Below are positions 34,098 to 43,047 of a stretch of 64,000 bases of DNA, piece after piece. Position 1 is the first letter of the stretch, and every line of letters begins with the position of its first letter. This DNA is from Halobacteriovorax vibrionivorans (GTDB lineage: Bacteria > Bdellovibrionota > Bacteriovoracia > Bacteriovoracales > Bacteriovoracaceae), in contig NZ_QDKL01000003.1 in assembly GCF_003346865.1 (NCBI RefSeq), forward strand, positions 186,001-250,000. The letters are read 5' to 3'. The translations under genes and the position numbers were made by a program. The notes under the pieces were generated by a model. It was given only the letters and a program-made list of their open reading frames with translations, was not told where the DNA came from and ran no database searches.

Positions 34098-34795
34098 AAT
34101 TAGCATTACTAGGGAAAGGAAAAACAGGTTCTAAAGTTATTGAGCTTTGTGAAGAAAATAAAAATGGCGAATATAGTGATATTGAATTAAGTGTTTTTGA
34201 TTCAAAAAATCCTTTAAAGAAAGATGATCTTAATAGATTTGATATGGTTCTCTCTTTTTTAAATGGGGATACGTTTTTAGAGCATTATTTTGATTTATTA
34301 AGCACTTCAGGAATCTGCGTAGTTTGTGGTTCAACTGGATTTGAATGGAAACCAGAAATGCTAGATAAAATAAAGACTGGTGGTGGAACCTGGATAAAGG
34401 CCACGAACTTTAGTCTTGGGATGAATCTGGTCAAAGAGATGATTAAGATTGCCTCCAAAGCTAATTCTCTTTTTAATGAAGAACAATTAAGCTTCCACAT
34501 CAACGATATTCACCATACAAAGAAACTTGATGCTCCTAGTGGTACTGCCCTCTCATGGAAAGAATGGTTAGATCATGACGCCGAGATCAGCTCTGAGCGA
34601 ACTGGAGATATCGTGGGAATTCATGAATTAACTATTGATACCCCTAACGAAATTGTTACAATTAAACATGAAGCAAAAGATCGAAGAATATTTGCCGCTG
34701 GAGCATTGTGGGCAGTAAAGCAAATGCAAACTCTTGGGCCAGGACTCTATGATTTTAGTGAAGTTGCCCTTCAAGTAATGAAAGAAAATGAATAA
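34094..34795 (+). CDS. dapB: 4-hydroxy-tetrahydrodipicolinate reductase
   Basis: DapB reduces hydroxy-tetrahydrodipicolinate with NAD(P)H. The substrate-binding motif HHTKKLDAPSGTAL (with the catalytic His-Lys pair) is complete, and the N-terminal LLGKGKTGSKV is the nucleotide-binding loop. At 233 residues it is shorter than the 265-275 of E. coli DapB, lacking part of the segment after the nucleotide-binding loop, as in several other short DapB proteins. The ATG overlaps the lysC stop (ATGA), and dapA begins 14 bases after the stop. Second gene of the riboswitch-controlled operon. Confidence 0.93.
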   Translation: MKLALLGKGKTGSKVIELCEENKNGEYSDIELSVFDSKNPLKKDDLNRFDMVLSFLNGDTFLEHYFDLLSTSGICVVCGSTGFEWKPEMLDKIKTGGGTWIKATNFSLGMNLVKEMIKIASKANSLFNEEQLSFHINDIHHTKKLDAPSGTALSWKEWLDHDAEISSERTGDIVGIHELTIDTPNEIVTIKHEAKDRRIFAAGALWAVKQMQTLGPGLYDFSEVALQVMKENE

Positions 34796-34809
34796 TAACT
34801 GGAGATTAA

Positions 34810-35715
34810 ATGAATAATATAAATGAGAAAGACCTTGAATTTTTAAACTCAACTCCCCTATGGACGGCCGTAATTACGCCTTTACATGAAGATCAAACAG
34901 TTGATTTGGACTCATTAGAGCGTATTTTAAGAGCTCAAGAAGAAGCCGGAAATGGGATACTAATTCTAGGTTCAACGGGAGAGGCCCTTAATCTAAATTT
35001 AGAAGAAAGAAAGAATATCCTAAATTTCACAATCGATCTAGACCTTAAGGTTCCACTTATGTGTGGTGTTGGTGGTATCAATCTAAACGAGACATGTGAA
35101 TGGGTCTCTTATCTTGATGGCCTTGATATCGATGCTTACCTTCTTGTTACACCTTTATATGCAAAGCCTGGTGATGAGGGACAATACCACTGGTTTAAAA
35201 CACTAATGGATGTCTCAAATAAGCCGGTTATGCTCTATAATGTTCCATCTCGTGCAGGTATTGGACTGTCTCTGGAGGCAGTTAAAAGACTTAATGGGCA
35301 CCGTGCATTTTGGGCAATAAAAGAGGCCAGTGGCTCAGTTGAGATGTTTGCCAAATATGTTGAGGCCGCAAATGGTGGACGAGTCTATAGTGGTGACGAT
35401 GCAATGCTGCCGGCCTTTACGCCTTTAGGTGCAAAGGGATTAGTTTCTGTAGCAGCAAACCCATGGCCAGCTGAGACTAATAAATATGTAAGAGACTGCC
35501 TAAATGGTGAATTAAATGAAAGCGATGCTCAAATGTGGATTGAAGCAAGTAACACGATGTTTGTTTGTTCAAATCCTGTGCCGGCAAAGTGGCTCATGAA
35601 AGAGCAGGGACAAATTGAGACGGCCGTTCTTAGGCCACCACTATCACTAAAAGATATGACAAAAGAATCAATCGTAAAATCAGCAAATGATAAAATTAAG
35701 AATTGGAGAAAATAA
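34810..35715 (+). CDS. dapA: 4-hydroxy-tetrahydrodipicolinate synthase
   Basis: DapA condenses pyruvate with aspartate semialdehyde. The TIM-barrel signatures are present: [14 protein letters not shown], the catalytic Tyr Y143 in [11 protein letters not shown], and the Schiff-base Lys K171 in WAIKEASGS. The length (301) is typical. GGAG precedes the ATG. The gene is tightly packed between dapB and dapD. GGCC occurs nine times in this 906-bp gene. Confidence 0.95.
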   Translation: MNNINEKDLEFLNSTPLWTAVITPLHEDQTVDLDSLERILRAQEEAGNGILILGSTGEALNLNLEERKNILNFTIDLDLKVPLMCGVGGINLNETCEWVSYLDGLDIDAYLLVTPLYAKPGDEGQYHWFKTLMDVSNKPVMLYNVPSRAGIGLSLEAVKRLNGHRAFWAIKEASGSVEMFAKYVEAANGGRVYSGDDAMLPAFTPLGAKGLVSVAANPWPAETNKYVRDCLNGELNESDAQMWIEASNTMFVCSNPVPAKWLMKEQGQIETAVLRPPLSLKDMTKESIVKSANDKIKNWRK

Positions 35716-35717
35716 AA

Positions 35718-36473
35718 ATGACAGTTGATGAAATACTACTAGGCCTAGAAAGTGGAACACTTAGATCAGCACAAAAAGTTGATGGTAAGTGGCAAGCAAA
35801 TACAGAAGTTAAGCAAATGATTCTTGAGGTCTTTAAGGCCGGAAAGAATGTTGAACAATCAAAATTTGGTTATGAAGGATTTGTTGATAAACACAATATT
35901 CCAGCTCAAAAATTTGATACTGATCGCGGTGTAAGAATCGTTCCAGGTGGCTCAAGTGTTCGCCGAGGAGCTTATGTTTCAAAAGGCGTTATTATCATGC
36001 CTCCTGCATACATCAATATTGGAGCTTATGTTGACGAAGGTACAATGGTTGATTCACACGCTCTCGTTGGCTCATGTGCTCAAATTGGAAAGAACGTCCA
36101 TTTAAGTGCTGGAGTACAAATTGGTGGCGTACTAGAGCCTATTGGACTAGCTCCGGTTATTATTGAAGACGATGCTTTTATTGGAGCAGGTGCTGTTATC
36201 GTTGAAGGTATTCAAGTTTTAAAACGCGCTGTAATCGCACCAGGTGTTATCCTTTCAAAAGGTGTACCTATTTATGACTGTGTAAATGAGAGAAGACTTG
36301 AACCAGGTGAGCCTATTCCAGAAGGTGCAGTTGTTGTACCGGGAACAAGACCGGTAAACGATAAACTTGCCTGGGCAAAGGATCAGGGCCTTTCAATGAA
36401 TTGTGCCATGATTATCAAATACCGTGATGAGAAATCAGATGCATCACTAGAACTCGAATCATTTTTAAGATAG
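35718..36473 (+). CDS. dapD: Tetrahydrodipicolinate N-succinyltransferase
   Basis: The hexapeptide-repeat (left-handed beta-helix) core is clear: [70 protein letters not shown]. These residues match DapD, so the pathway uses the succinylase branch rather than dehydrogenase or DapL. I start at the ATG at 35718, two bases after the dapA stop, with GGAG upstream; a TTG five codons earlier overlaps dapA. The length (251) is a little short of the usual 270-275. The succinylase pathway also needs DapC and DapE, which are not in the window. Confidence 0.93.
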   Translation: MTVDEILLGLESGTLRSAQKVDGKWQANTEVKQMILEVFKAGKNVEQSKFGYEGFVDKHNIPAQKFDTDRGVRIVPGGSSVRRGAYVSKGVIIMPPAYINIGAYVDEGTMVDSHALVGSCAQIGKNVHLSAGVQIGGVLEPIGLAPVIIEDDAFIGAGAVIVEGIQVLKRAVIAPGVILSKGVPIYDCVNERRLEPGEPIPEGAVVVPGTRPVNDKLAWAKDQGLSMNCAMIIKYRDEKSDASLELESFLR

Positions 36474-36483
36474 ATAAATTATA

Positions 36484-37692
36484 ATGTTAGATAAAAATAT
36501 CACAAAAGAATTAAAGAAGTTAACGAAGAGAATCGACTCTTCGTTTTACTTCTATGATTTAGACAAACTTGAAGATCACTTACGCTACATCGTAGAGAAC
36601 AAAGATGAGAGCATTAAACTTTACTATGCATGTAAAGCAAATCCCCTATCATCTATCTTAAAGCTCATTAGAAATTTAGGAATTGGAATTGATGTGGCAT
36701 CAAAGGGTGAATTAACTCAAGTTGTTGCAAGTGGAGTTAAATCTAGCGATATTATCTCAACAGGCCCAAGTAAATCTCGCGGCTATATAAGAACTCTCTT
36801 AGAACATGAAATCAATTGCGTTGTGGTTGAAAGTATCTATCAATTAAAATGGCTAAATGAACAGGCCAGTGAGATGGGAATAAAGGCACGCGCTCTATTA
36901 AGAGTTCAACTAGAGTGGGATAGCAAGGAAAAATCTGTTCTTGGTGGCGATGACATCACCGCATTTGGCCTAGATGAAAAAGGGTGGAAATCACTAGATC
37001 TAAGCGAGTATGAAAATGTGGAAGTGATTGGCTACCACGTCTTCCAATGGGGGAATATTTTAAGTGCATCAAAGCTTGAAGAAATTTGGGATCACACATG
37101 TGCTCGAATTAACAAACTAGCTCAAGATATGGGTGTAAGACCTCAAGTTATTGATCTCGGCGGAGGACTTGGTATCCCTTACCAAAACGAAAGTGAGCGA
37201 ATTGATTTCAAGGATATTAATGCAGCTCTAGTGCGCCTTAAGAAAAAGCATAAACTTGAAAAGATCTGGATGGAGCTTGGCCGCTACGCCGTTGGTGAGT
37301 GTGGACTATACCTAAGCCAAGTTATTGATCGCAAAAACGTTAGAGGACAAGAAATTCTCGTACTTGATGGTGGAATAAATCATATTGCAAGGGCCGCACT
37401 CACAAATCAGGCCTTTCCCTGCGAAGTTCTTGAAGAATGTGAATCTAAGCAGAATCAAGAATTTCATGTACATGGTCCATTGTGTACATCTCTAGATAAG
37501 CTTGGCGTATTTGATCTTCCAAAAGATTGCGATTATGGAAATTGGTTAGTGTTCACCCAATGCGGAGCATACGGTTTTACTGAAAGTATGCCATTTTTCC
37601 TATGCCATAACCTACCTGCAGAAGTTGTTAAGTACAAAGGTGATATCATGATCCCACGTACAATTAAAACTAGTGCAGATTGGATTGAGTAA
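36484..37692 (+). CDS. lysA: Diaminopimelate decarboxylase
   Basis: This fold-III PLP decarboxylase carries YYACKANPL with K51 as the PLP Lys, IDVASKGEL, the Gly-rich phosphate loop IDLGGGLGIPY, and GPLCTSLDKLG, corresponding to the G-P-x-C-x-S-x-D substrate/dimer motif of LysA. LysA turns meso-diaminopimelate into lysine, the last step, which matches its place at the end of lysC-dapB-dapA-dapD. Sequence alone would also allow a relative acting on ornithine or carboxynorspermidine, but the operon and riboswitch argue for LysA. The length is 402 residues. No terminator is seen; the convergent gene's stop is four bases away. Confidence 0.88.
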   Translation: MLDKNITKELKKLTKRIDSSFYFYDLDKLEDHLRYIVENKDESIKLYYACKANPLSSILKLIRNLGIGIDVASKGELTQVVASGVKSSDIISTGPSKSRGYIRTLLEHEINCVVVESIYQLKWLNEQASEMGIKARALLRVQLEWDSKEKSVLGGDDITAFGLDEKGWKSLDLSEYENVEVIGYHVFQWGNILSASKLEEIWDHTCARINKLAQDMGVRPQVIDLGGGLGIPYQNESERIDFKDINAALVRLKKKHKLEKIWMELGRYAVGECGLYLSQVIDRKNVRGQEILVLDGGINHIARAALTNQAFPCEVLEECESKQNQEFHVHGPLCTSLDKLGVFDLPKDCDYGNWLVFTQCGAYGFTESMPFFLCHNLPAEVVKYKGDIMIPRTIKTSADWIE

Positions 37693-37696
37693 ATCC

Positions 37697-40600
37697 TTAA
37701 AGTGTATTTAAAACAGGGGCCCCTGGAATATTTCCTTGTGGTGGAGCAAATTGTCTTAAAGGTGCTGGATTAAGTCTTAGCTGGAATGGTTTCCCACTCG
37801 CATCAGTTTCCGTTTCACACTCATCTCCATCACATTTATAGATAGGAATTCTTGCTTCTCCACTGATCTTTAGATCTGGAAAGTTTGATGAAGCTGTCGT
37901 TGCAAGTTTGTAATCACCATCAGTTTTACATTCAACGCTTACTGTAAAATTAAATCTTTCTTTAGCCACTTCCATTTCTTCGCCATTTTCAACAGCACCA
38001 AGAGTTGTTGTTTTAGCGTCAACTTCCTCACCATCATCATCAACTGATGCTGGAATATTCTTTTGAAGTCGACAGGCCGTAACAGGTTCAACATGTGTTA
38101 CTTTTATAATATTGTCGCTATATTCAATTTTAATATTGAATTCAGCATCTTCATCTGAATTATTATCAGGGTTTTCATCAACATTTGTTGGCCCTACTGG
38201 TTGAATTTCAGGTTCAACGACTGCAACGTTTTCATTATTAGATGTTGTCGTATTCACACTGATAGCAGGTGCGGCCACAACTGTTGCCCTAATATTATCT
38301 TCAAGTCCTCTGTTTCTAGTAGTTGAAGTTTGAGGAGTGTTTCGATTTCTTGAAAGGCCAACACTTCCATTAGTAGCGCTATTATCTGATTGTCTTAGTG
38401 CATCTGTACCATCTTCAAACATATCAAGTTGTCGTGGCGGGTTATTCGTATTTGTGGAAGCAGAAGTTGCATTATCACTCTGCTTAACAGCATCATCTAC
38501 ATTATCGAATAATCCAATTTGTTCAGTAGGAGATGGCCGAGGGTTTGTATTGCGAACACTATCTGTAGCAGCAACAGTTGCGCTTCTTCTATCGTTATCC
38601 ATTATTTCTTCAATAGCGGCCCTTCTTGATTGAGATTTACCACTTGGTCCACGAGCAATTTCATCGGCCGTTAAAGAAGATTGTGATCTATTTCTAATAA
38701 CATCTAATGCACTATCATATGCTTGTGGAGAAATGCGGTTGCCGGCCGCTCCATTAAATCTTACGCTAGGATTAATTAAGTCTGCTCTAAAAAGAGCTCC
38801 GGCCGCTTCATAATCGCTTAGGCGAACACCATTTTGAATCTTGTTATCAACACGAGCATAAAATGCATTTAGCTCTCGTTGTGTCATATTATCAATATCA
38901 CTTAAAACAGAATCCAATCTTGCTCGATCTTGAACAGGCCTTGCCATTGTCGGTTGTGTTTCATCTAATCGTTCGATAATACTCTTATCTGGTTTATTAA
39001 ATTGGTACGCCCTTTGTATTCTTGCATTATCTTTGGCCGCTCCAGGTGTACTTTGATGACGGACAATTGAACTGTCAATATCATCGCCAAACTTAAGAAC
39101 AATATCACCGTTTAAGTTTGGACTTAAGCCTTTTTCTTCTAATAATTTATAATGCTCAGGATGTGATGACTTACTAATCATAATACCTGATCCATCAGCA
39201 GTATAACGGACATCCTTAACGGCCATCATATCCATTGGAAAATCATCAGTGAAATGAAAGTCAATATTTGGATTAACAACATCATCACGTGATACCATTG
39301 TTCTAAAGTCGTCGACACCATTGAAATTTTCACTTATTGGCCTAGAGCTAGATGTAATAGAAGTGTTAGACGATTGTCTTGAGAGACGATTATCAGCTTC
39401 CATTGTAACGTTACCATGCTCATCAAATAATGAACCTTGCTCTGGTGCTTTTGTTTGTACACCACCATTATCAGCTTGTGCAGTAACCTTACCATTCTCA
39501 TCAAAAAGACGACCTTGTTCTGGTTCTTTTGCTTGTACTCCACCATTATCGGCCTGTGCTGTTGCCTTACCATTCTCATCAAATAACTCCCCCTGCTTAG
39601 GAGAATCATCTGCATTTCGTGAAGCGCTTGCAGTGCTATCAGTTGCATCACTTGCTTTTGAGGCTTGAGAAGAAACGCTAGAGGCACCATCAAAGTAATT
39701 AGCTCCTCGTCTTAGTGCATCTGAAGAAGTGGCCAGTGCAGTTGAAGCTCGTCTTTTTGTCGCAAAATCAAGAGTTTTACCAAGGTAGCCATTAAAGGCC
39801 GTTGGAATATTATCAAGTTGATTTGCCACACCTCTCATTGTCATAGCAGTAAGTTTATCAGCGGCCCAACCATATGCTTGAACAGCTTGTGCTACTTTTT
39901 TACCACCATACATCGCAGTTTTACCTGTTAATTTAGCGGCCATAGAGAAGGCTTTTACTAATTTATTTTTTTGTAGATTAACTACGCGCGGGCCTATTTT
40001 AACTGCGAATCCCTTACCTGTTTGAACGATTTTGGCCCCGGCAACACCAGCAATCTTAATCGCCTTACCCATTGGAGAAAATAAACGTGACTTTGATACG
40101 GCCCTTGCTCCGACCATAATACCTTTACCTGCAACTTTTGCAGCATTGATCGTACCAGCAGTTAATAAACCTATTAGGACTTCGCCGCCTACAACGCCGA
40201 CAATACCACATGCCATATTCAATTTTTGGCCACAAGTTGCACATTCAAAACTTGTCACTGGTTCGACGCAAGTATCTTCACCATTTGCATCTTTTTCAAA
40301 TTTTGCACATGCAAAATTATCATAAATACTTTCAGTAATATAATTTCCAATACCAGTCATTAAATTGGCAAAACCATCTTTTAATGTATTCACTGGATCA
40401 TCTAAGAGCTTATCAACAAATGATTCTTCAGCAGAAGAAAGTAAGTGGAGCTTGTCTGAAGCTGCATCTTCAGCTTCCTCAGACCCACTAAAGAAATTTC
40501 CTATCTTATTGCCAATCCAACTGAAACCACCAGCAGCGACATCCCAAAAGAATTCCGCTGTACCTATTAAGTTTTTAACAAGGCCATTCCATGCAGTAGA

Positions 40601-41188
40601 AAGGCAGTTTGTATCAGTAGACTTTGGACATTCCATTCCAAGCTTTTCAGTTATAACGTCGCCAAGACCAAATGAAACTGTACTTGCAGCGTTACAAATT
40701 AGATCGTTTACACATTCTGAAGTTGGTTGTGACTTACCCTTACACTCATAAATCTCTTCTAAAACTAGATCCATATCTCTTGCAAGAGTTAGCTGATCCA
40801 TCACGTTCCAGTCTTGAGTAGCACAAGCATAAAACTCTTCTGCCTCTAAACCTTGAGCGCCATCTTTAATTGATGCGACTTCAAGTGCTAGAAAATCAGG
40901 ACAATTTATCGCTTTTTCATCGTCACCCAATTTACGCTCAGATGAACTCTCAATACTTTCAACAATACTAGATGGTAGTGCAACAGCATCAGAGCGCCAA
41001 CGGCCAGATGCATCTGTACAGAGAGACTTAGCGGAAGCTAAGTATAATTGAGTGATTTCAACAACGACTTCATCTGGCACTGAGTTTTCAGCTTGTAGTG
41101 ATAATTGCGCAAATGAATATGAATTAACAATTAAAGTAAGTTGTAATAATAAACTAGTGAATATTGTTTTAACTGAGTTTCTAATCAA
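37697..41188 (-). CDS. Large exported protein with LFDENG repeats (1163 aa), function unknown
   Basis: Translation starts at a TTG eight bases after a strong GGAGG and overlaps the stop of the upstream gene by four bases. Residues 1-28 (ending NSYSFA) are a signal peptide. Residues 30-330 contain about 20 Cys, suggesting a disulfide-rich domain. A hydrophobic Gly/Ala segment (CGIVGVVGGEVLIGLLTAG, about 325-345) could be a membrane segment or hairpin. Residues 530-600 hold three tandem 26-residue units (LFDENGKxTAQADNGGVQ), with two weaker QxxLF/MF echoes further on (QIGLFDNVD, QLDMFEDG). The middle (about 620-800) looks like a folded domain I cannot name. The C-terminal 120 residues form a beta-rich domain with paired Cys. 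Ser/Thr/Asn-rich linkers join these parts. The overall layout is reminiscent of polymorphic secreted effectors, but no toxin motif is recognised. Confidence 0.72.
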   Translation of the reverse strand: MIRNSVKTIFTSLLLQLTLIVNSYSFAQLSLQAENSVPDEVVVEITQLYLASAKSLCTDASGRWRSDAVALPSSIVESIESSSERKLGDDEKAINCPDFLALEVASIKDGAQGLEAEEFYACATQDWNVMDQLTLARDMDLVLEEIYECKGKSQPTSECVNDLICNAASTVSFGLGDVITEKLGMECPKSTDTNCLSTAWNGLVKNLIGTAEFFWDVAAGGFSWIGNKIGNFFSGSEEAEDAASDKLHLLSSAEESFVDKLLDDPVNTLKDGFANLMTGIGNYITESIYDNFACAKFEKDANGEDTCVEPVTSFECATCGQKLNMACGIVGVVGGEVLIGLLTAGTINAAKVAGKGIMVGARAVSKSRLFSPMGKAIKIAGVAGAKIVQTGKGFAVKIGPRVVNLQKNKLVKAFSMAAKLTGKTAMYGGKKVAQAVQAYGWAADKLTAMTMRGVANQLDNIPTAFNGYLGKTLDFATKRRASTALATSSDALRRGANYFDGASSVSSQASKASDATDSTASASRNADDSPKQGELFDENGKATAQADNGGVQAKEPEQGRLFDENGKVTAQADNGGVQTKAPEQGSLFDEHGNVTMEADNRLSRQSSNTSITSSSRPISENFNGVDDFRTMVSRDDVVNPNIDFHFTDDFPMDMMAVKDVRYTADGSGIMISKSSHPEHYKLLEEKGLSPNLNGDIVLKFGDDIDSSIVRHQSTPGAAKDNARIQRAYQFNKPDKSIIERLDETQPTMARPVQDRARLDSVLSDIDNMTQRELNAFYARVDNKIQNGVRLSDYEAAGALFRADLINPSVRFNGAAGNRISPQAYDSALDVIRNRSQSSLTADEIARGPSGKSQSRRAAIEEIMDNDRRSATVAATDSVRNTNPRPSPTEQIGLFDNVDDAVKQSDNATSASTNTNNPPRQLDMFEDGTDALRQSDNSATNGSVGLSRNRNTPQTSTTRNRGLEDNIRATVVAAPAISVNTTTSNNENVAVVEPEIQPVGPTNVDENPDNNSDEDAEFNIKIEYSDNIIKVTHVEPVTACRLQKNIPASVDDDGEEVDAKTTTLGAVENGEEMEVAKERFNFTVSVECKTDGDYKLATTASSNFPDLKISGEARIPIYKCDGDECETETDASGKPFQLRLNPAPLRQFAPPQGNIPGAPVLNTL
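39389..39592. repeat. 78-bp tandem coding repeat, 2.6 copies
   Basis: The word TTACCATTCTCATCAAA recurs with a 78-base period (near 39410, 39488 and 39566; the first copy reads TTACCATGCTCATCAAA). The units encode LFDENG-type repeats of the large exported protein on the minus strand. Uniform length and high DNA identity point to recent duplication, and copy number may vary between strains. Confidence 0.85.
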
Positions 41189-41760
41189 GACTCTCCTCCA
41201 CGTCTACACGATAGACTTTGAAGGACACTATTAATTATTTGACGATCTGATTTTTCATCAGTCATATTCATTAAATATTTTATGTGGAATACTTCTCCAC
41301 TACAATTGGCATAAATACTCTTTTCTTCAAAATGTTTTTTAGAAACAATGTATTGATGACCGACAGAAAATGAGCTTATTTTAGGTATAGAATTCTCACG
41401 AAATTTTAAAAACTTTACGCTTTCACCTTCATATTTCTCAACCCAACTCAGTCTTCCTTTCTTATAATCGTTAACTTGAGATTTAATCATCTGGCGATCA
41501 AGACTTTTGCTTTTAATTTTAGTTGGTGTAAATGAAATGATACTTCGATGGCCACTTGCATGCTTCTTTGACATTAGAACATATGGGAAGCCTAAGATAT
41601 TTTCTTCAAAACGCCAGTCCTTAGGAACATCTCCTGTAATGACGGCCTTCTTTGTTTTATTTTTAACGACAAAATTACTTGCAAACGCACTACTTGCCGT
41701 TAAATACACAACAGTACAAAAAACAAGATGAATGACGCTTTTAAGGCAAGGCTTTCTCAT
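41185..41760 (-). CDS. Exported protein of unknown function (191 aa), coupled to the LFDENG-repeat protein
   Basis: I do not recognise a family. Residues 1-27 (ending ASSAFA) are a signal peptide. The mature part is basic, with strand-rich patterns (GHRSIISFTPTKI, KFLKFRENSIPKISSFSVGHQYIVSKKHFEE) and two Cys near the end (ANCSGEV, LQSLSCRRGG) that may pair. The ending Arg-Arg-Gly-Gly-Glu-Ser is partly dictated by the ribosome binding site of the next gene, GGAGGAGAG. The TTGA-type four-base overlap with that gene implies translational coupling, so the two proteins probably act together outside the cytoplasm. The ATG has no obvious ribosome site. Confidence 0.7.
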   Translation of the reverse strand: MRKPCLKSVIHLVFCTVVYLTASSAFASNFVVKNKTKKAVITGDVPKDWRFEENILGFPYVLMSKKHASGHRSIISFTPTKIKSKSLDRQMIKSQVNDYKKGRLSWVEKYEGESVKFLKFRENSIPKISSFSVGHQYIVSKKHFEEKSIYANCSGEVFHIKYLMNMTDEKSDRQIINSVLQSLSCRRGGES

Positions 41761-41940
41761 AGTAGTTTTATCGGTAATTTCTTCTTAATACTTAATAAAT
41801 ATTACTGAAGATATTAATATTATTAGTATGTTATAATAGTACTAAATTTTAGGAAATCCCCTCTTCTGTATTCAATAACTTATACTAATTAGGGTGTGAA
41901 AACAGCGGCTTAAATAATTGGCTATGAGTAAAAAGGAAAG

Positions 41941-43047
41941 ATGATGTTAACGAAAAGATCTCAAATTATTGATGAAACCAATCAAGGGCAATACGCACTC
42001 AATATCTATGAATTAACACCAGAAAAAATTAATGAAAATGCACCGATAGTCTATATACAAGCAAATGTTCACGGCGCAGAACTTCAAGGGAATATGGCCA
42101 TATTAAAACTTTTAAATCTCTTAGAAGACAAAAAGATTAATAGTAAGATCACCCTAATTCCAAATGCTAATCCTTATGCAACTTCTGTAAAAATGGGAAC
42201 CTACACTTATGGACGATTCAACCCTATTACCGGTGATAATTGGAATCGCATGTATTTGGACTTCTTCTCACAGTCACAAGGACAAGGCCTTATAAGTGAT
42301 GATGAAATCAAGGAGTGCAAATCAAAACAAGATTATAAAATTCTTATAAAAAATAAAGTTAATGAGTATCGTCGCTATCACCAAGAGTATGGAATAAATG
42401 AGAATAAGAATCTCTTTATCACTCTCCAGGAACTTGCCAGTGATGCCGACATTGTCCTAGATCTTCACACGGCCGGTGTTGGATGTCGTTATGTCTATGG
42501 CCCAGATTACTTGAAAGAACAAATGAAAGAATTAAACTTTCCATTTAACCTAGTTATTCCTCCAGAATTTGGTGGGGCCATGGATGAGGCAACTTTTTAT
42601 CCATGGGTAAAATTTCATGAAATTCATAAGAGTGAAAATACATTTGAATCCTACACTCTCGAATTAGGAAGTGAAGAGATCATCGATTCTAAAGCAGGCA
42701 AGGCCGATGCGATCAATATATTTAACTACCTAGTTAAAAAAGGTGTCATCGAAGATAAAGAAATAGAATGTCCAAAAAATGAAGCAACATTTTGCTTACT
42801 TAAAGACTACAAATCATTCTTTGCACCAAAGTCAGGTTTTGTGGAATACCATAAGTCACCTGGTGAATTCTTTAAAAAAGGTGAAAAGATTATGAGTCTA
42901 TACCACTTTGATAAGATGGAGAGGCCAGAAGAGGTCATAACCCCTATTTTGGCCCCAGTTGATGGCATCGTCATAAATCATGCCCCAAGTTCAAATGTGA
43001 AAAGGGGCATGAATATATTAGAGGCCTTTACAAATTTTACTTCTTAA
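41941..43047 (+). CDS. Succinylglutamate desuccinylase/aspartoacylase-family zinc deacylase
   Basis: The M14-like zinc site is visible: H44 and E47 in ANVHGAELQGN, then LDLHTAGVG for the substrate, and a C-terminal catalytic Glu in YTLELGSEE. The C-terminal part (about 280-368) forms the beta-domain seen in AstE/AspA relatives, with SGFVEYHKSPGEFFKKGEKI resembling a barrel-sandwich (biotinyl-like) hybrid fold. There is no signal peptide, so it is cytoplasmic. Substrates of the family are N-acyl amino acids; which one applies here is unknown. AAGGAAAG precedes two consecutive ATGs, either of which could start. It overlaps the convergent M14 carboxypeptidase gene by 11 bases. Confidence 0.82.
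   Translation: MMLTKRSQIIDETNQGQYALNIYELTPEKINENAPIVYIQANVHGAELQGNMAILKLLNLLEDKKINSKITLIPNANPYATSVKMGTYTYGRFNPITGDNWNRMYLDFFSQSQGQGLISDDEIKECKSKQDYKILIKNKVNEYRRYHQEYGINENKNLFITLQELASDADIVLDLHTAGVGCRYVYGPDYLKEQMKELNFPFNLVIPPEFGGAMDEATFYPWVKFHEIHKSENTFESYTLELGSEEIIDSKAGKADAINIFNYLVKKGVIEDKEIECPKNEATFCLLKDYKSFFAPKSGFVEYHKSPGEFFKKGEKIMSLYHFDKMERPEEVITPILAPVDGIVINHAPSSNVKRGMNILEAFTNFTS

Noticed and set aside
38400..39592. QLDMF, QIGLF and QGxLF motifs resembling the DNA sliding-clamp binding peptide
   Set aside because: The protein has a clear signal peptide and Cys-rich exported domains, so contact with the clamp in the cytoplasm is implausible. The similarity is most likely a chance product of the repeat.
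39389..39592. Regularly spaced 78-bp repeats as a possible CRISPR array
   Set aside because: The repeats are contiguous, in frame and coding, without unique spacers.
39321..39693. Frames of 115 and 119 codons overlapping the LFDENG repeat on both strands
   Set aside because: They are shadows of the repeat in other frames, without ribosome sites or leaders.
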